A stretch of 64,000 bases of DNA from Pestalotiopsis fici W106-1 (taxonomy: Eukaryota > Ascomycota > Sordariomycetes > Amphisphaeriales > Sporocadaceae), in assembly GCF_000516985.1 (NCBI RefSeq), contig NW_006917093.1, positions 1,054,001-1,118,000 of the forward strand, given 5' to 3'. The position numbers were made by a program, and so were the translations under genes. Positions 1 to 11,654 of the stretch are shown in pieces (positions within the stretch are counted from its first letter, which is position 1; each line of letters opens with the position of its first letter). The notes under the pieces were generated by a model that was given only the letters and a program-made list of their open reading frames with translations, did no database searches and was not told the origin of the DNA.

Positions 1-2052
1 ATTCCAGGGGTTATAGAAGTTGTGAGGACTGTTGCATACGAGTCGGAGTTGCATAAGCGGATTGCCAAGTCTCTTCTCCTTGATTTGCATTTCTAAAACG
101 GTCCGGTCAGCATATATACTTGAGGCAACATTCAACAATCACTTACTGGCAAGGTCCAGCGTGGCAGCACGAATGGCTTCCTCCTCATTTTGAGGATACT
201 CGTCACTGTCATCTTGCTTTTGTGCAGCCTCCATTTCTGCTAGCAACTTGGCCTCAAATTCGTCGTCATCCAATTTATCTTCATCCAAGTCGTCAGAAAC
301 GTTGTAGGTGGTAACGCCCCGTTTCGGCCGGCCACGGCCACGGCGACTATTCGCAGGCGTCGACTGCCGGCTCGACTTCGTACTCTTGGGCTCTGGAAAA
401 TCGACCTTTACTTCACTCTTCCTTTTACGGCCCGCCACAGATCCACTCGCCGTGCCATTCATCATGGCTTCGAATGCATTCTTTTTTGGGCGGCCACGAC
501 CCCTTTTGCCCACTGGCGAAGAGGCATCGCTAGCCTCTGGAGAAGGGGCCTCAGATGCAACAGCACTGCTGGCAAGTGATGCCTGACGACTCGATCTCCT
601 AGAGTTGACTGCAGTATTGGTAGCGCCCGTCAGCCGCTCGACGACTTTATTCTCCAGATATGACCGCGTATCGGTGCCTTTGTCGCTAATCACATTGTAG
701 AGATCAGTCTGCTCCCTTGTCATTGGCGCATACAACACATATTCGCGCTTCTTGGGAAGGTAATTGGCGACATCGGCTTTGATGCGGCGTAGCAGGAGCG
801 GCTGGAGAACCTTGTGGATCTTCTTGACCAGGTCTTGGTTTTCCCGGTTGCCAATGAATTGTTGCGTACCTTGCTCGTCAGCAAGATCAGTAAAGTCGAA
901 CCAAATCTCGAAAGCTTCCCAATTGAGAAACGTCTCCGGCATGAGGAAATGTAACAAAGACCACAGCTCTTTCAAATTGTTCTGAAGAGGCGTGCCGGTG
1001 ATGAGGAACCGGGATGCAGACTTGAACTGCTGCAGTTCTCTGAAAAGCTTTGCATCCGCGTTCTTCAGTCTGTGTCCTTCGTCCTAGTAACTCGTAAGCA
1101 TTGATCAAGACAACGGGCTGAGGATGAGCATTTCTTGATTACGTACGACAATGATACAGGCCCAGTCAATTTTGGACAGAGTTGCATGGTCTCTCAAGAT
1201 CATTTCGTAGCTGGTGCAGACCACGGGAAAGCCGGCCAAGGCACTACCAGTGGTACCTTTTCTTTTGTAGTTCTTATTGATCTTGTTTTTGTAAATAGCC
1301 TGGCGCTCTTCGGGCTTGCCATGATATAGTGCAAATGGGATGGACGGAGTCCACTTTTGGAATTCATCTTGCCAATTTGACAGAGTGCTGAGCGGCGCAA
1401 TGATCAAGTGAGGGCCGTAGTATGCTTCCTGCTCTCGAAGTAAAGCCACTAGAGAAATAGTCTGTATGGTTTTGCCTGCCAATTGTTCAATTGCTGTGTT
1501 TGTTTGCGATGAATTTAAAAACTTACCAAGGCCCATCTCATCAGCCAGGATACCGCTCATGCCCTGCAACATGATCTCAAACATCCAAGTCAATCCCTCG
1601 AGTTGATAGTCGCGCATGACACCACCAGTCATGATTTTTGGTTGCTTTTTGAGCTCGACGCCGGCATCGGTAAGGGTTTGATTGTCAAAATTTCGACCAA
1701 CACGACCCAATGCTTTCGTCTTTTGTGTGAGAATGTCACTGAACACAGAGCTCTTGCGCAGCAATTCGTCAAGCTCCTTGGCCTTCTGAGCGCGTTCACT
1801 ATGGCTCAATTCCTCCTTCTTGCGACGGCTGCGAGCCAGTGTCGCAAGACGCTTTGCCTCGGCTCGGGTATTTTCTGCTCGAGCCTTTTTTTCCTCGGTG
1901 AGCATATGCTCAGTAGCAAAATTTGACATGCTACCCATCTTGGCGTGGTCAGAATCCCCCGTTGTTGAAGGAGATGTGGCCGCGCTTGTGGGAGGGCGCG
2001 AGGGAGGATGTGAGAGCGAAGAGTCCAGATCCGATGACGAATCTGAACCCAT
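1..2052 (-). CDS. mus-30: SNF2-family chromatin remodeller, LSH/DDM1 (HELLS) type; 3' part cut by window edge
   Basis: ATP-dependent nucleosome remodeller of the nucleus. Exons read on the minus strand are 2052-1527, 1475-1147, 1083-147 and 92-1, and all junctions keep frame, giving 628 codons. Introns are 1476-1526, 1084-1146 and 93-146, each GT-AG. SNF2 motifs appear in order: the Walker A segment DEMGLGKT (split by intron 1), APLSTLSNW (Ia), DEGH (II) straight after intron 2, and ITGTPLQNN (III). The last exon reads NPLMQLRLVCNSPHNFYNPW, which is typical of the LSH/DDM1/Irc5 subfamily. A long acidic, basic insert with two GRGRPKK-like AT-hooks lies between motif III and that segment. The helicase C-terminal lobe is outside the window. 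I chose the ATG at 2052 because the codons upstream lack an ATG. The subfamily call is firm; the symbol follows the Neurospora name for the family. Confidence 0.9.
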
Positions 2053-2683
2053 TGTATGATTAGACAAGTGAAAAAGTTCAGCTGCAAATAATTAACAAAA
2101 ATTTAATGTAGAAAGCATCAGTAGCACAGTGATTGGCAAATGAATTTCTGGCCTGGTAACAGAAGAAAGAAAAAAATTAACGAGTTCTCTGTATTTGGAA
2201 ACCCGGCAACGTGCATGGGCAGGCACCCTCATCAGGTAGCCAGAAATGATGATTTCACCGATCTGATGCGCATGTCCTAGCGCGTCAGGTTAAATCGGCA
2301 GGACGCGAAATGGCAGCGGTGTCACGCGTTAAGTGGCATGGAGGTGACATCGCTGGACTTGTCCGCTTGCAGACAAGAGCCACGAGCCTGTCCGAAATCA
2401 GTCGTTGGAACCCCACAGGTGCACTAAAATCCACCCACTACTGCCTAAAGCGAACCCTCCTAACTTGCCACCTAGGCACTCTGGCAACGCCAAACAGACG
2501 CCGGACTTTCTATCGGACCTGCTGAAACCACTCCCGAGGTGCCTCGTCATCCCCGCCCCTGCTGACACCACCATCATCCCCCATTCTTACCAGCCTACTA
2601 TATAAATAGGCAACCCTCAACTTTACAACATCATCAACAACGCGGCAGTTTCGCAGCAGGACTTCGAGTGGCTCCATTTCAAG
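2053..2683. promoter_or_regulatory. Divergent intergenic region between the SNF2 and TFIIA genes
   Basis: About 630 bases shared by two genes transcribed away from each other. No reading frame here resembles a protein. The right end holds a TATA box and the presumed 5' leader of the TFIIA gene; the left end is the presumed leader of the remodeller gene. Confidence 0.6.
2599..2608 (+). promoter_or_regulatory. TATA box upstream of the TFIIA small-subunit gene
   Basis: The string TATATAAATA lies 76 bases before the ATG at 2684, in an otherwise C-rich leader. It matches the TATA consensus. Position and match support a core promoter element; the transcription start is not visible. Confidence 0.6.
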
Positions 2684-3206
2684 ATGGCTTCCGCTCCCCA
2701 GAACTACTACGAGCTGTACCGCCGAAGCAGGTACAGCGCCACCTCCTGCTTGCTCTCCCTTTTGATTCGCAGTGGCTAACCCTCCGCCTGTGTCGCGGAA
2801 CAAACAGTGTCGGCGTCGCTCTCACAGACACTCTAGATGATCTGATTCAAGACCACCGCATCGACCCTCAGCTGGCGATGAAGATCCTGGCCAACTTCGA
2901 CCGGGCCATTACGGAAGTTCTGCAGGAGAAGGTTCGCTCGCGATTGACTTTCAAGGTAAATTACACCCAGCAAGCAGCAGCTGTGCCTGCTTCTTTCAAG
3001 ACGACTTTTGTTTGATGCGGATCTTGCTCAACACTGGCTAACCCACATTCTGCATGCAGGGCAGTCTCGATACATACCGATTCTGCGACGAAGTTTGGAC
3101 TTTTCAGCTCAAGAACGTAACTTTCAAAATGGACAATGGACAGAACAATGTCCAAGCTGACAAGGTTAAGATTGTGTCCTGCACCGCCAAGCCTACAGGC
3201 ACCTAG
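2684..3206 (+). CDS. TOA2: Transcription initiation factor IIA small (gamma) subunit
   Basis: General RNA polymerase II factor that joins the large TFIIA subunit and TBP at promoters. Exons are 2684-2730, 2808-2955 and 3060-3206 (342 nt, 113 residues), with GT-AG introns 2731-2807 and 2956-3059 preserving frame. The N-terminal helical part begins [20 protein letters not shown] and continues with the [10 protein letters not shown] and KVRSRLTFK segments. The C-terminal beta part carries [19 protein letters not shown], followed by VKIVSC. Length and layout match the fungal family. No frame defect is seen. Confidence 0.96.
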
Positions 3207-4294
3207 AGAGGAGAAAGAGACGAAGCGGAAGCACAAGAACGTGCCACTAGGTGGGCAACTCGATACGGAGAAGAGATTGTGGCAATAAAGAAGCCCAAAA
3301 AGGCACGGCAACCGACGATTTACTCCTGAAGAGATTCTGAGAAATGGTCCTCTTTGCTCTTCGGGAGGGGTTAATGCATGCAATGGCGTTCAGGTTTATG
3401 GGAATGGATAATGATATGGTTCATGGATACCTCAAGCCACAGATTGCAACCAGCAAGAGCATCTGTGAAGTAGAATGGGTTTTGCTTTTCTTTCCTTATG
3501 GGTGAACGGTACACAGACGCAATTTCTCTTGATATTGCCTTCACTGGCCTCACCAGAGTTTGTTTGTTTAGTTTTAAATTTGCAAAGGGGTTGCGTATGT
3601 CTATAGTGATCATTAGACTGCTCCCAATAATCAATCACCTTTGTCCACAGCTTCGTCTCATGATTTGCTGAACGATGTTCAAGCATGCTGGTCGACAACT
3701 TTTGTTGCACATGCCCTTATACATACAATATGCCCTTACAGCAAAGTGTAATGGAAGGGAAAGCCATCATGATTCTGGCCCACATAGATCCCCTAGGTCA
3801 GTCAATTGGGTGGGGTTAACGCAGGAACAGCAGCACAACGTCACAAAGAGATGAGCCAATCGTGAATCGAGTTCCAAACACACGGGTAAGAAGATGAACG
3901 ATTCTGGCGTTACTACATTTGATAGGTGTTTCATGCCGTCCTGGATCACATGTTGATTTGCATTTTGCATGATAAAGCAGCCCTCCAGACTTTGTGTGAT
4001 CAAGAGGCCGAGTCACTTTTGCCTTTCTGTGTAAAAGCGATTCAGGGCCCTGAGTTGGAATCTCGACTTGGACTGGGCCCCCCAGCCCCGCTGATCTCCG
4101 CCAAGAACCCATTCTAGCAGACACCCGGACTTTAAACCCACGCCGTCATCCCCAAAGAGCTTCCCAAGAGGATGGGTGCCATTTGATGCATACCTTACCT
4201 ACATTTACCTAAGCAAGCAACCTTGAGGCTCTTCCATTAAACCATCCACTGAAACACATAGCACACCCGAACCTGCCGAGGTGGTCCACCAACC
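3207..4294. other. Intergenic region, no gene seen
   Basis: About 1.1 kb holding the presumed 3' UTR of the TFIIA gene and the 5' region of the EamA gene. Reading frames here are short, overlap on both strands, and resemble no protein. I see no RNA gene. Confidence 0.5.
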
Positions 4295-5934
4295 ATGCCC
4301 CGTAATACCCGGAGTAGTAGCAGAAAGCAGAACGAGACCCAGTCCTCGCCGGCCGCGGATCCGACGCCCACTTCATCATCATCCTCCACCACCACAACTA
4401 CAACTACAGCAACTACGACGTCCACTGGCCCTGATTCGTCTCTGGCCCAGTCCGTACGGAAACGTCCGCTCCCAGTCCCTTCGACTAGCGAGCGCCCGGA
4501 TAAGATGGCCAACGATGATACCCGCTCCGTAGGGAGCGCATCGGACGGGGGCAATGCGACATCACCTGCTCCCGTCCCTTGGGCTACCCGAAATCAATGG
4601 ATAGTCCTTGCCATCGCGAGCGGTGCTTGCGCAGCCTTTAACGGAGTATTTGCCAAGTTGTAAGTATACTAGTCTTTCTTTTTGTCACATCTTTACCAAT
4701 GCGCAACGTGTTCAGCCCATAATTCGTGATCTTTTTTATACACTTGCGTATATCAGGACTCTCCCCTTCTCATCGATGGGTCAAGTATACTTTCCAAGTG
4801 GTATTTTGGATGATCTTTTGTGCTTTCAATATTGTCACCAAGCCATGGAATATATCTTCAGCTGCCTGTATTGGAATCACGCTCCACGGTTGTTTCGTTG
4901 ACGAGAAGGGGAAGCACTATCTCAGGCCGTCTCAATTAACTTCAATTGACCAATACATATCTACCATTGCCAAATACTGACCATCTATATCAAGGACAAC
5001 CAACGACTTGACATCAAACATATCGCAGGCTTTGGCGAAAGCCTTTGGTCTGACTGCTGCCGAAAACGTCATTGAGCTCATTGTTCGTTGTGTAAGTTTT
5101 CCAAGATTCACTCATATATACTCCAACCTAGACAGCACCGTCCTCCCTATTGCTTCACTCTGAGGCAACACGCGGCTCCGTCATCCCTGAGGCTATTCCA
5201 AAAAAACATCCCGCGCGGAAACGACCGTCCCGCAGTAGCGCTGCCGTCTTTCACATGTCAATTCTATCATTTGCAGCATGATTTCCCTATTCAATCTGTA
5301 TGAAGAATGGCAAAGCTGACTTCAAATACAAACAGGGATTCTTTGGTCTTAATCTCGTGTTCAATGGAGTAGTAAGTGATATTTCCCTGCACATCTCACC
5401 AAAGCCATTGCATCTCTATATGTGTACCCGGGGGTCCTCCCAATACAATCGCGGCAGTTTTTTTTTTCTTTTCTTTTCTTTCTCAAAGCACCTTGGATAT
5501 CCCTTCTCACTCAGGCCATCCAACTTACTTGACCTCGACAGATGTGGACATTATTCACCAAGGCCCTGGCGCGAGGCAGCTCCACGACGCAGGTCTCAAT
5601 CATGAATACTTCGACCAACTTTGTCATTACTGCGCTCCTGGGCCTCGCCATCTTCTCAGAGTCCCTGCCGCCGCTCTGGTGGCTCGGCGCCGCCATGCTG
5701 GTTGCCGGAAACGTCATTATTGGCCGCAAGGAGGAGAAGGGGGACGAGCAGCAAATGCCCGTGGGTAGTAGCGGTGGCGACTCTCATTCGGGTGGAGAAG
5801 TTGTTAACCCTGCTGTCGGACTCGCATCTTATGGTGCTGTCCCGCCCGCGGAAGGCATCTTGCCTGTGGAAAAGGATGATGAGGACGAGGATATTCCCCT
5901 CCTTGGAGAAGTCGATGAGTCTATTGGCAGGTGA
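4295..5934 (+). CDS. TMEM42-like EamA/DMT-family integral membrane protein
   Basis: A small drug/metabolite-transporter-superfamily protein; the transported substrate is unknown. My exon model is 4295-4659, 4995-5091, 5336-5371 and 5542-5934, giving 296 residues in one frame. Residues 1-100 are Ser/Thr-rich and cytosolic-looking. A first membrane segment (QWIVLAIASGACAAFNGVFA) follows, then the conserved run GFFGLNLVFNGV-MWTLFTKAL. The last two hydrophobic helices are FVITALLGLAIFSESLP and WWLGAAMLVAGNVIIG, followed by an acidic tail of about 70 residues. Intron 1 (335 nt) is long for this window and ends in AAG, so its acceptor at 4994/4995 is the weakest point. The family call rests on the order of the conserved blocks. 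Confidence 0.82.
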
Positions 5935-6258
5935 TGCATCAAAATTGTCACCTGTTCTAAGTGAACAGTATTTTTCAAACACAATACACTTTGGGACATC
6001 TTTTCGAATATTAGATCACTTTGTATATATTCTTACGGAGAAAGGAGCCAACCGATACTCGTGGCAGGTCTCGAGTCAGCTGCCTATGACAAAACTCGCA
6101 GTACTGTTTCACAGCTTTCTGTCCCAAAGCGTGCGGAACATCTGGCTTTGGAATCAGAGACATCATATGAGTCCGGGCATCTCTTGTCAATCCCACGGCT
6201 TCGCGACGTGCATGTTGTACAGTTTCGTCGAATGCATGTAAATGACACATTAAATCTA

Positions 6259-8790
6259 TCACATCTGTCTATTCTCCAGCTCAACTCCGTCATCATCAGC
6301 CAAGTCGGCGAGATCTTCATCTCCATCCATGATCCTCCCCCGACCACTAGTAACAGCATCGGGGCCGCCACCAAGCTGGATACGTCCGCCACTGAGGGTA
6401 TCTACCTTGCCCGATACCCAACCGGCCGCCGTGCGTATCCAACCCCACAACTTCTCGTGGCCTCTCTGTATTTCATGGTCGGTCCTCGGGTTCTCGGCCG
6501 CCTCGGCCTGGAATTGATACTTCAAGCAGTCCTTGACCGTGACGAGGCCAACGAGACGGCCGTGGTGTTCAATAAGGATGACCCTGGGTCCAATCTTGCG
6601 GAAGAGCTCCATGACTGTTTCCAGAGGAAGCCGGGGATGGACAGTCACCGGAGTGGCATCCACATAACGACTAAAGTCGATCGATGCCGAGCTAGTCCCA
6701 AAGTCCGCATGACTGATTGTCGGCGTAACTGGCGTGATGCTGCTTAGGGCGGCTGCCGGCGGCGAGAAAGCGCACTTGGCGTTGGCGTTGACAGCGCTGC
6801 CGCGCTCTCGTTTTAGTCTTTCAATGGCATATCGCAGCTCAGTTCGTCCGATATAACCCAAGAGTATCCGCGAGTCGAGATCATCCACAACCGGAAATCC
6901 TTGGTATTTCGGTTGACTCAGCAAATCTTCCACAGCTTGGAGTAACATTCCATTGGCCGGGAGAGCTACTACATCCGTCTTCATCACGGCCTGTGCAGGA
7001 ACACCAAAGTTGTGCTCTTCCTTGTTGTCTAGGAAAGGGAAACCACTGAACCAGATCATGCGATCTGCAATGCCACCTTTACCAAAGAGCTCGGATACAG
7101 CTTTGGTCACACCCACGACGATCATGGTTGGAAGGATATAGGTGAGAGCTCCAGTCAGCTCAAACATGATGACCACAACGGTGATGGTAATATGCATGAT
7201 GCCAGAAAGAGCTGCCGCTGCACCAAGGAAAGCATACGTTCCTGGCGTAATACATGGCACGTCAGGTTGACATGATGCAAAGAAGGCGCTGTTCGGGAAA
7301 GTGTCGTAGAGAGCCTGGACAACGATGCCCACAGTCCGTCCGAAGGATGCTCCAATGGCCATGGATGGGACGAAGATACCGGCTGGCACCTTGCAACCAT
7401 AGGATATGATCACCAGAAATATCCTTATGAGTGTAGCAAGTGTCAAAGACACAATGTTGCCCCAGCGCTTGTCGGCATCGCAAAGGCCTTGGTAGTCTTC
7501 TGCTCCCTCGCACTCGAGAAATAGAATTTCCATACTCTCGGTCATGTCGATCCGTAGAAAGACGTTAGGATAGCAGATGATGGCTGTCCCAGCAGCTAGG
7601 AGCGTTGCCTCTAGAACGGCATATTTGGTGAGATACTTCTTCCTAAAGGCTTGAGCCCGTAAATTCCATTTCATAACGAAAGCTCCATATAGACCACCAA
7701 AGATTCCAAGTATGATGTAAAAAACCACCTCGAAAAAGTGCCATGATCGATCGTACTTGACCTGAAACATGACGAGCTGTCCAGTGCGGAAAGGATTCAT
7801 GGCCGATAGAACTGCGGTCGCAACCAAAGCGCAAAAGTAGCTCCGCCACATGGTCTTCAAGGGGAAGTAACTCGACATTTCCTCCAAGGAGAATAGCACA
7901 CCTCCAATAGGACTACCAAAGGCGACGCCGACGCCGGCGGCGGCGCAAGCACTGAGGATCTCGCGAGTCTTGGATGCATTGCTCTTGTACTTTGCGAACA
8001 TCCTGGAGATCACGTTGCCAGCACACACGGCATAGTGAACACTGGGGCCTTCCTTGCCTACAGACAGTCCAGATGCAATGGCTAGGGGTAATGCGATTGA
8101 CTTGATGAGCAGAGTCCAAAATCCCAGGAAACCCTTCATGACGAAACCGGCGATAATGACCTTGATCTCCGATATACCAGAGCCAGCTGCATACGGAGCA
8201 AACGATTTGACCAAGGTGGCGGCCGTGAAAGCGAATATGGTGGCGAATGCAATGTAGAGGAGGTAGTTGACCGGCTCGAAGCTGGTCCATCGATGCCAGT
8301 CAGCACATCCATTGTCCTCGCCCCAACAGCAGAAGCTCTCGTTGAGATAGAACGCAGTGGTACAGTAGCCCAACTTGATATCCGACAGCCATTCGGTAAT
8401 GATGTTCAGAAACGAAGCAATCATGCCAATGGCAGCGCCGACAAGTGTGACCACAATCCACCCCTGAGCGGCGTCGTAGGATTCCCACAGCTTGTAGCGC
8501 CACGTCACCCTCCCATTGTCAAAGAGGCCAGCCGTCTTCTTCCGCCGCGCCTTGCGCCGTTGTCGTTCCCGTGCGGCATCTTGTACCCAGTCGATGGTCG
8601 TGAAGTCCTCGTAGCGCTTAATCTCTGCAATCTCGTCGTCGATCTGCTCCCTCACAGGCGCGTCGGCGCCGCCCTCGCCCCGCTCGACGGTCGATACGGC
8701 GAACGATAGCCTCGAGCTCAGACTCGGTCGGTGTACTGACTGAGGGCGCGATACGGAAAAGGACGTCGTTCTTGAATCCATCGCACTCAT
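6259..8790 (-). CDS. CLC-type chloride/proton exchanger, Gef1-like
   Basis: Intronless gene for 843 residues. The CLC signatures are in order: GSGISEIK at 203-210, GKEGPSVH at 245-252 and GIFVPSMAIG at 471-480. The gating glutamate is E247. The segment FSLEEMSSYF carries a second glutamate (E304) at the 'proton glutamate' position of CLC exchangers, which is valine in CLC channels. This points to a Cl-/H+ antiporter of endomembranes rather than a channel. Two C-terminal CBS domains lie near residues 600-660 and 718-775. The N-terminal 85 residues are basic and Ser-rich. In yeast the Gef1 homologue works in Golgi, vacuole and copper/iron homeostasis; the same role here is inference. The start is the first ATG, with a second at codon 4. 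Confidence 0.95.
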   Translation of the reverse strand: MSAMDSRTTSFSVSRPQSVHRPSLSSRLSFAVSTVERGEGGADAPVREQIDDEIAEIKRYEDFTTIDWVQDAARERQRRKARRKKTAGLFDNGRVTWRYKLWESYDAAQGWIVVTLVGAAIGMIASFLNIITEWLSDIKLGYCTTAFYLNESFCCWGEDNGCADWHRWTSFEPVNYLLYIAFATIFAFTAATLVKSFAPYAAGSGISEIKVIIAGFVMKGFLGFWTLLIKSIALPLAIASGLSVGKEGPSVHYAVCAGNVISRMFAKYKSNASKTREILSACAAAGVGVAFGSPIGGVLFSLEEMSSYFPLKTMWRSYFCALVATAVLSAMNPFRTGQLVMFQVKYDRSWHFFEVVFYIILGIFGGLYGAFVMKWNLRAQAFRKKYLTKYAVLEATLLAAGTAIICYPNVFLRIDMTESMEILFLECEGAEDYQGLCDADKRWGNIVSLTLATLIRIFLVIISYGCKVPAGIFVPSMAIGASFGRTVGIVVQALYDTFPNSAFFASCQPDVPCITPGTYAFLGAAAALSGIMHITITVVVIMFELTGALTYILPTMIVVGVTKAVSELFGKGGIADRMIWFSGFPFLDNKEEHNFGVPAQAVMKTDVVALPANGMLLQAVEDLLSQPKYQGFPVVDDLDSRILLGYIGRTELRYAIERLKRERGSAVNANAKCAFSPPAAALSSITPVTPTISHADFGTSSASIDFSRYVDATPVTVHPRLPLETVMELFRKIGPRVILIEHHGRLVGLVTVKDCLKYQFQAEAAENPRTDHEIQRGHEKLWGWIRTAAGWVSGKVDTLSGGRIQLGGGPDAVTSGRGRIMDGDEDLADLADDDGVELENRQM

Positions 8791-9570
8791 GTCGCCAGTC
8801 TTGCGACCATTGTCTATCCTTTAAAGAGTCTGACAGCACAAGTGATCTAATCGCAACCTCTCCGATGTCAGTAATTGTTGATGGGATTCGGCCAGACTGC
8901 AGCTTCTCAACAATCAGCTTGCGCAATTCCAATAAGAATAGCTGGGGATACCTACGTAATCCTGGATTCCAAGCTAAACTACAGGGAGCAGCCAGGGGTC
9001 CGCGGCTCCTTGGCAGTGGATTTTAGAAGCCTCCACTCCCCTAAGAAACCGCCGCTAACCTCTTATGCAAGCACTCAATCGGGGATATGGGCAATCGCGT
9101 TTCCTAAAACTCGGCACGCGTCTTCATGTAAACCTCCAGTCAAGTACCATTCGACCATCCGTGACATTTGAAAACACAACATCGCAAGAAACACACTCCA
9201 GGACCCACAAGAAGAGGTGAGTGTAGTATTTTGTATTTTACTCAGCCACTGAACCCTCAGTTTTGGGTTATATCCGACACGTCTTAGACATTTGGGACCC
9301 GGCAACAAAGCAAGAGCATCACATTATAAGATTGCTGCAACATTGAGAACGTACTCCAGCAACGTAATGAATAGCCGTTTCTGTATGCTCGTTGCGCTGA
9401 GACCAATATTGATCCACAAGATTGTCGAAGCCCCTTCCCGCGAATGTTTGTTCTGGGTCAAGTCTTGCTGACTGAACGATGAAAAGCTCTCCGTATTTAG
9501 AAAACATCGACGTATCAGGAAATCAGCACCAAAGTTAAGGGCCCAGGCATTATAATAGCAAGTCCAAGCC
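8791..9570. promoter_or_regulatory. Divergent intergenic region between CLC and histone-fold genes
   Basis: About 780 bases between two start codons pointing away from each other. It should carry both promoters. No clear TATA box, repeat or RNA gene is visible, and reading frames here look random. Confidence 0.5.
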
Positions 9571-10348
9571 ATGCCTTACAACACCTCAGCTATTCCGCCT
9601 CGAAAGGACGTGACTGGCCAGACCCAACTACCATGTGAGGCATAGAAGTTGCCTCCATAAGATTCATAGTGCTAAGACTATACAGTATCCAGAGTCAAAA
9701 AGATTATAGCTCAAGACCAGGATGTCGGCATCTGTTCCAACAACGCAGCTTTCGCAATCACAGTAGCAACGGTGGGTATTGTTGAGATATGATCTTGCAT
9801 AATCCATCCAACTGACCCTTTCGATAGGAATTGTTTATACAACACCTTGCAACAAAGGCACTAGACCAGGCCAAGGCAGAACGCAAGCCCCGGAGAAATA
9901 TCCAATACAAAGACATAGGTATCTAGCGCACAACCTGTTCGTTTTCCTCATCATCATATTAACACACATCATAGCAAGCGCAGTCCACGGCCACGACAAC
10001 CTTGAGTTTCTTGAGGATCTCGTGCCCAAGACGGTCAAGTTCAAGGACATCAAATCCACAGCTGCGGCGACACGGGCCACTCTACGCGGCGAGCGCTTAA
10101 GCGATCAGGCAGAGGATCAAGAGACACGGGCGCCGGCCCCCAATGGCACCAAGAAGCACAAGAGCAGCGCCAGCCGCTCGAGTCTGAACGGCAGCGTCAA
10201 CATTGGTAGCATACTCGGAAACGGCACTGACACCAAGTCGCAAGGACAGAGCGATGGAGATGACGGTTCTGCGGATCCAAACGATCAACTGCAGCTGGAG
10301 ATGAGGCAAGCCAGTGGCAATGACGGAGATGTAGAGATGGCTGATTAG
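9571..10348 (+). CDS. Histone-fold (CBF/NF-YC-like) protein, Dpb3/CHRAC-type
   Basis: Exons are 9571-9634, 9686-9771, 9828-9918 and 9975-10348 (615 nt, 204 residues). The three GT-AG introns are short (51, 56 and 56 nt) and all keep frame. The spliced protein has the core LPLSRVKKIIAQDQDVGICS followed by NNAAFAITVATELFIQHLA, then RKPRRNIQYKDIASAV and HDNLEFLEDLVPKTVKFKDI. This is the H2A/NF-YC-type histone fold of the small DNA polymerase epsilon and CHRAC subunits. The C-terminal ~90 residues are low-complexity and acidic, ending DGDVEMAD. Likely roles are pairing with a Dpb4-like partner in replication or chromatin remodelling. Choosing between Dpb3 and another NF-YC-like protein needs a search. 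Confidence 0.87.
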
Positions 10349-10630
10349 CAGCGCTCATTCCGACGATGATATGTGGAGCCGAACTCATTGCAAAAGCATA
10401 GCGCAGAGAAATGGTTCATGTGGCCGTAATGCTGTGCGCAGACAGTCCAGCAAGCAATTTCCAGGATTGAAGCAACAATTGAGAATGATTGCCAATCGAG
10501 TATGGTCATTGGCAAAGGGTATTATTCGTAGATACTTTTTGTTGTCTCTAAATTGCCACAAGGCGCAAGTATACCAAGTTGACCCTGCCGTAAAGATCTT
10601 GAGCCAAACTGTGACATGTCCGTGACTTTT
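10349..10630. other. Convergent intergenic region
   Basis: About 280 bases between the stop codons of two genes that face each other. It probably holds both 3' ends. No gene is seen. Confidence 0.5.
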
Positions 10631-11654
10631 CTATTCCTCCATCTCATCATTGAGGTGAATACCAGCCGGCATTCTTCCTTCCCTCAGCATCGTCTCCAGT
10701 TTCGTGATCTCGTCCAGACTCGTAGCGTTCTTGATCATATCTTGCAGCCTCTTCTTCTCCTTGTCGGTCAACTTGATCCTCGACATCCTAGACGAGAGAC
10801 CACCAGTCGAGCCGTTGGCGGCCGAAGAAACGTCAAACGTGGCGCTTGACTTGATGCCCACAATGGTCTTGGCTAGATCGGTCGGCTCAGCGGCCGTACC
10901 GAAAAGCTCGATGGCGCGATCGCGCTCGGCCTGCTTGACTTTTTGATAATCGAGGAAGCGCACAAAGGCGCAGCGCCACAGCACCCAGTACCGGTAATGC
11001 TGCAAATCTCGTCAGCATATATGTCAAATAGGCATGCCTTTGCCGTATATTCCCTCTGCTTCATGACTCACCTCCTTCTTGGTGACGGGGTTATCCTTTA
11101 ACACCAGGTGCGTCAGGCGCGAGAACGTGCCCAGCGGGTCGAGGTCTGCCAGCTCCTTGAGGTCGTTGCTCTCGAGCTGCAGGTTCGTGAGCAGCGGGAT
11201 CGAGTTCACCAGCGTAGGCTGTATCGAGCCGATGCGGTTGCGGGCGAGGAGGAGTGTGCGGATTCGCGGGCTCAAGGGAAAATTGCCCAGCACCTGAATG
11301 TCGTTGTCGACCAAGTCGATTGCATCTTGTGGCTATTCGAGGCGCCAAGGGGCGCATTGGGTCAGCACACATTCCAGGCGCCAAAGTCGCAACCTCTTCC
11401 TTCGATAAAGAAGGAAAAAAAATCCGCGACGACGGAGAGGGGGAAAGAAACTTACACCAGCAACACCCAAGTTCTCAATAGCCGGAATTCTGTGTCCTGT
11501 TTACGCGTCGTGGAGACCGCTATCAACTCTGCTCCTTGGATCAAAAGTGTAGTATCTGCTCTTTTCGCAACGTACCTCGGAGGTCAAGCTCGCGCTCCTT
11601 CAGCGCATTGAGCCACGAGGGGGAGTTCTGGAGGAGCTCGACCGTGAGCCTCAT
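10631..11654 (-). CDS. LEA1: U2 snRNP-specific A' protein (leucine-rich repeat)
   Basis: Spliceosome protein that binds U2 snRNA together with the U2 B'' protein. Minus-strand exons are 11654-11576, 11496-11456, 11332-11072 and 10999-10631, giving 249 residues with every junction in frame. The N-terminus reads MRLTVELLQNSPSWLNALKE, then LDLRGHRIPAIENLGVAG across two introns. Leucine-rich repeats follow: DAIDLVDNDI, LSPRIRTLLLARNRIGSI, IPLLTNLQLESNDLKEL and FSRLTHLVLKDNPVTKKE. The LRR cap HYRYWVLWRCAFVRFLDYQK is diagnostic for U2A'. The tail has a helical KLTDKEKKRLQDMIKNA segment. The 41-nt exon 2 is very short; it was accepted because it restores the family sequence exactly in frame. Confidence 0.95.
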
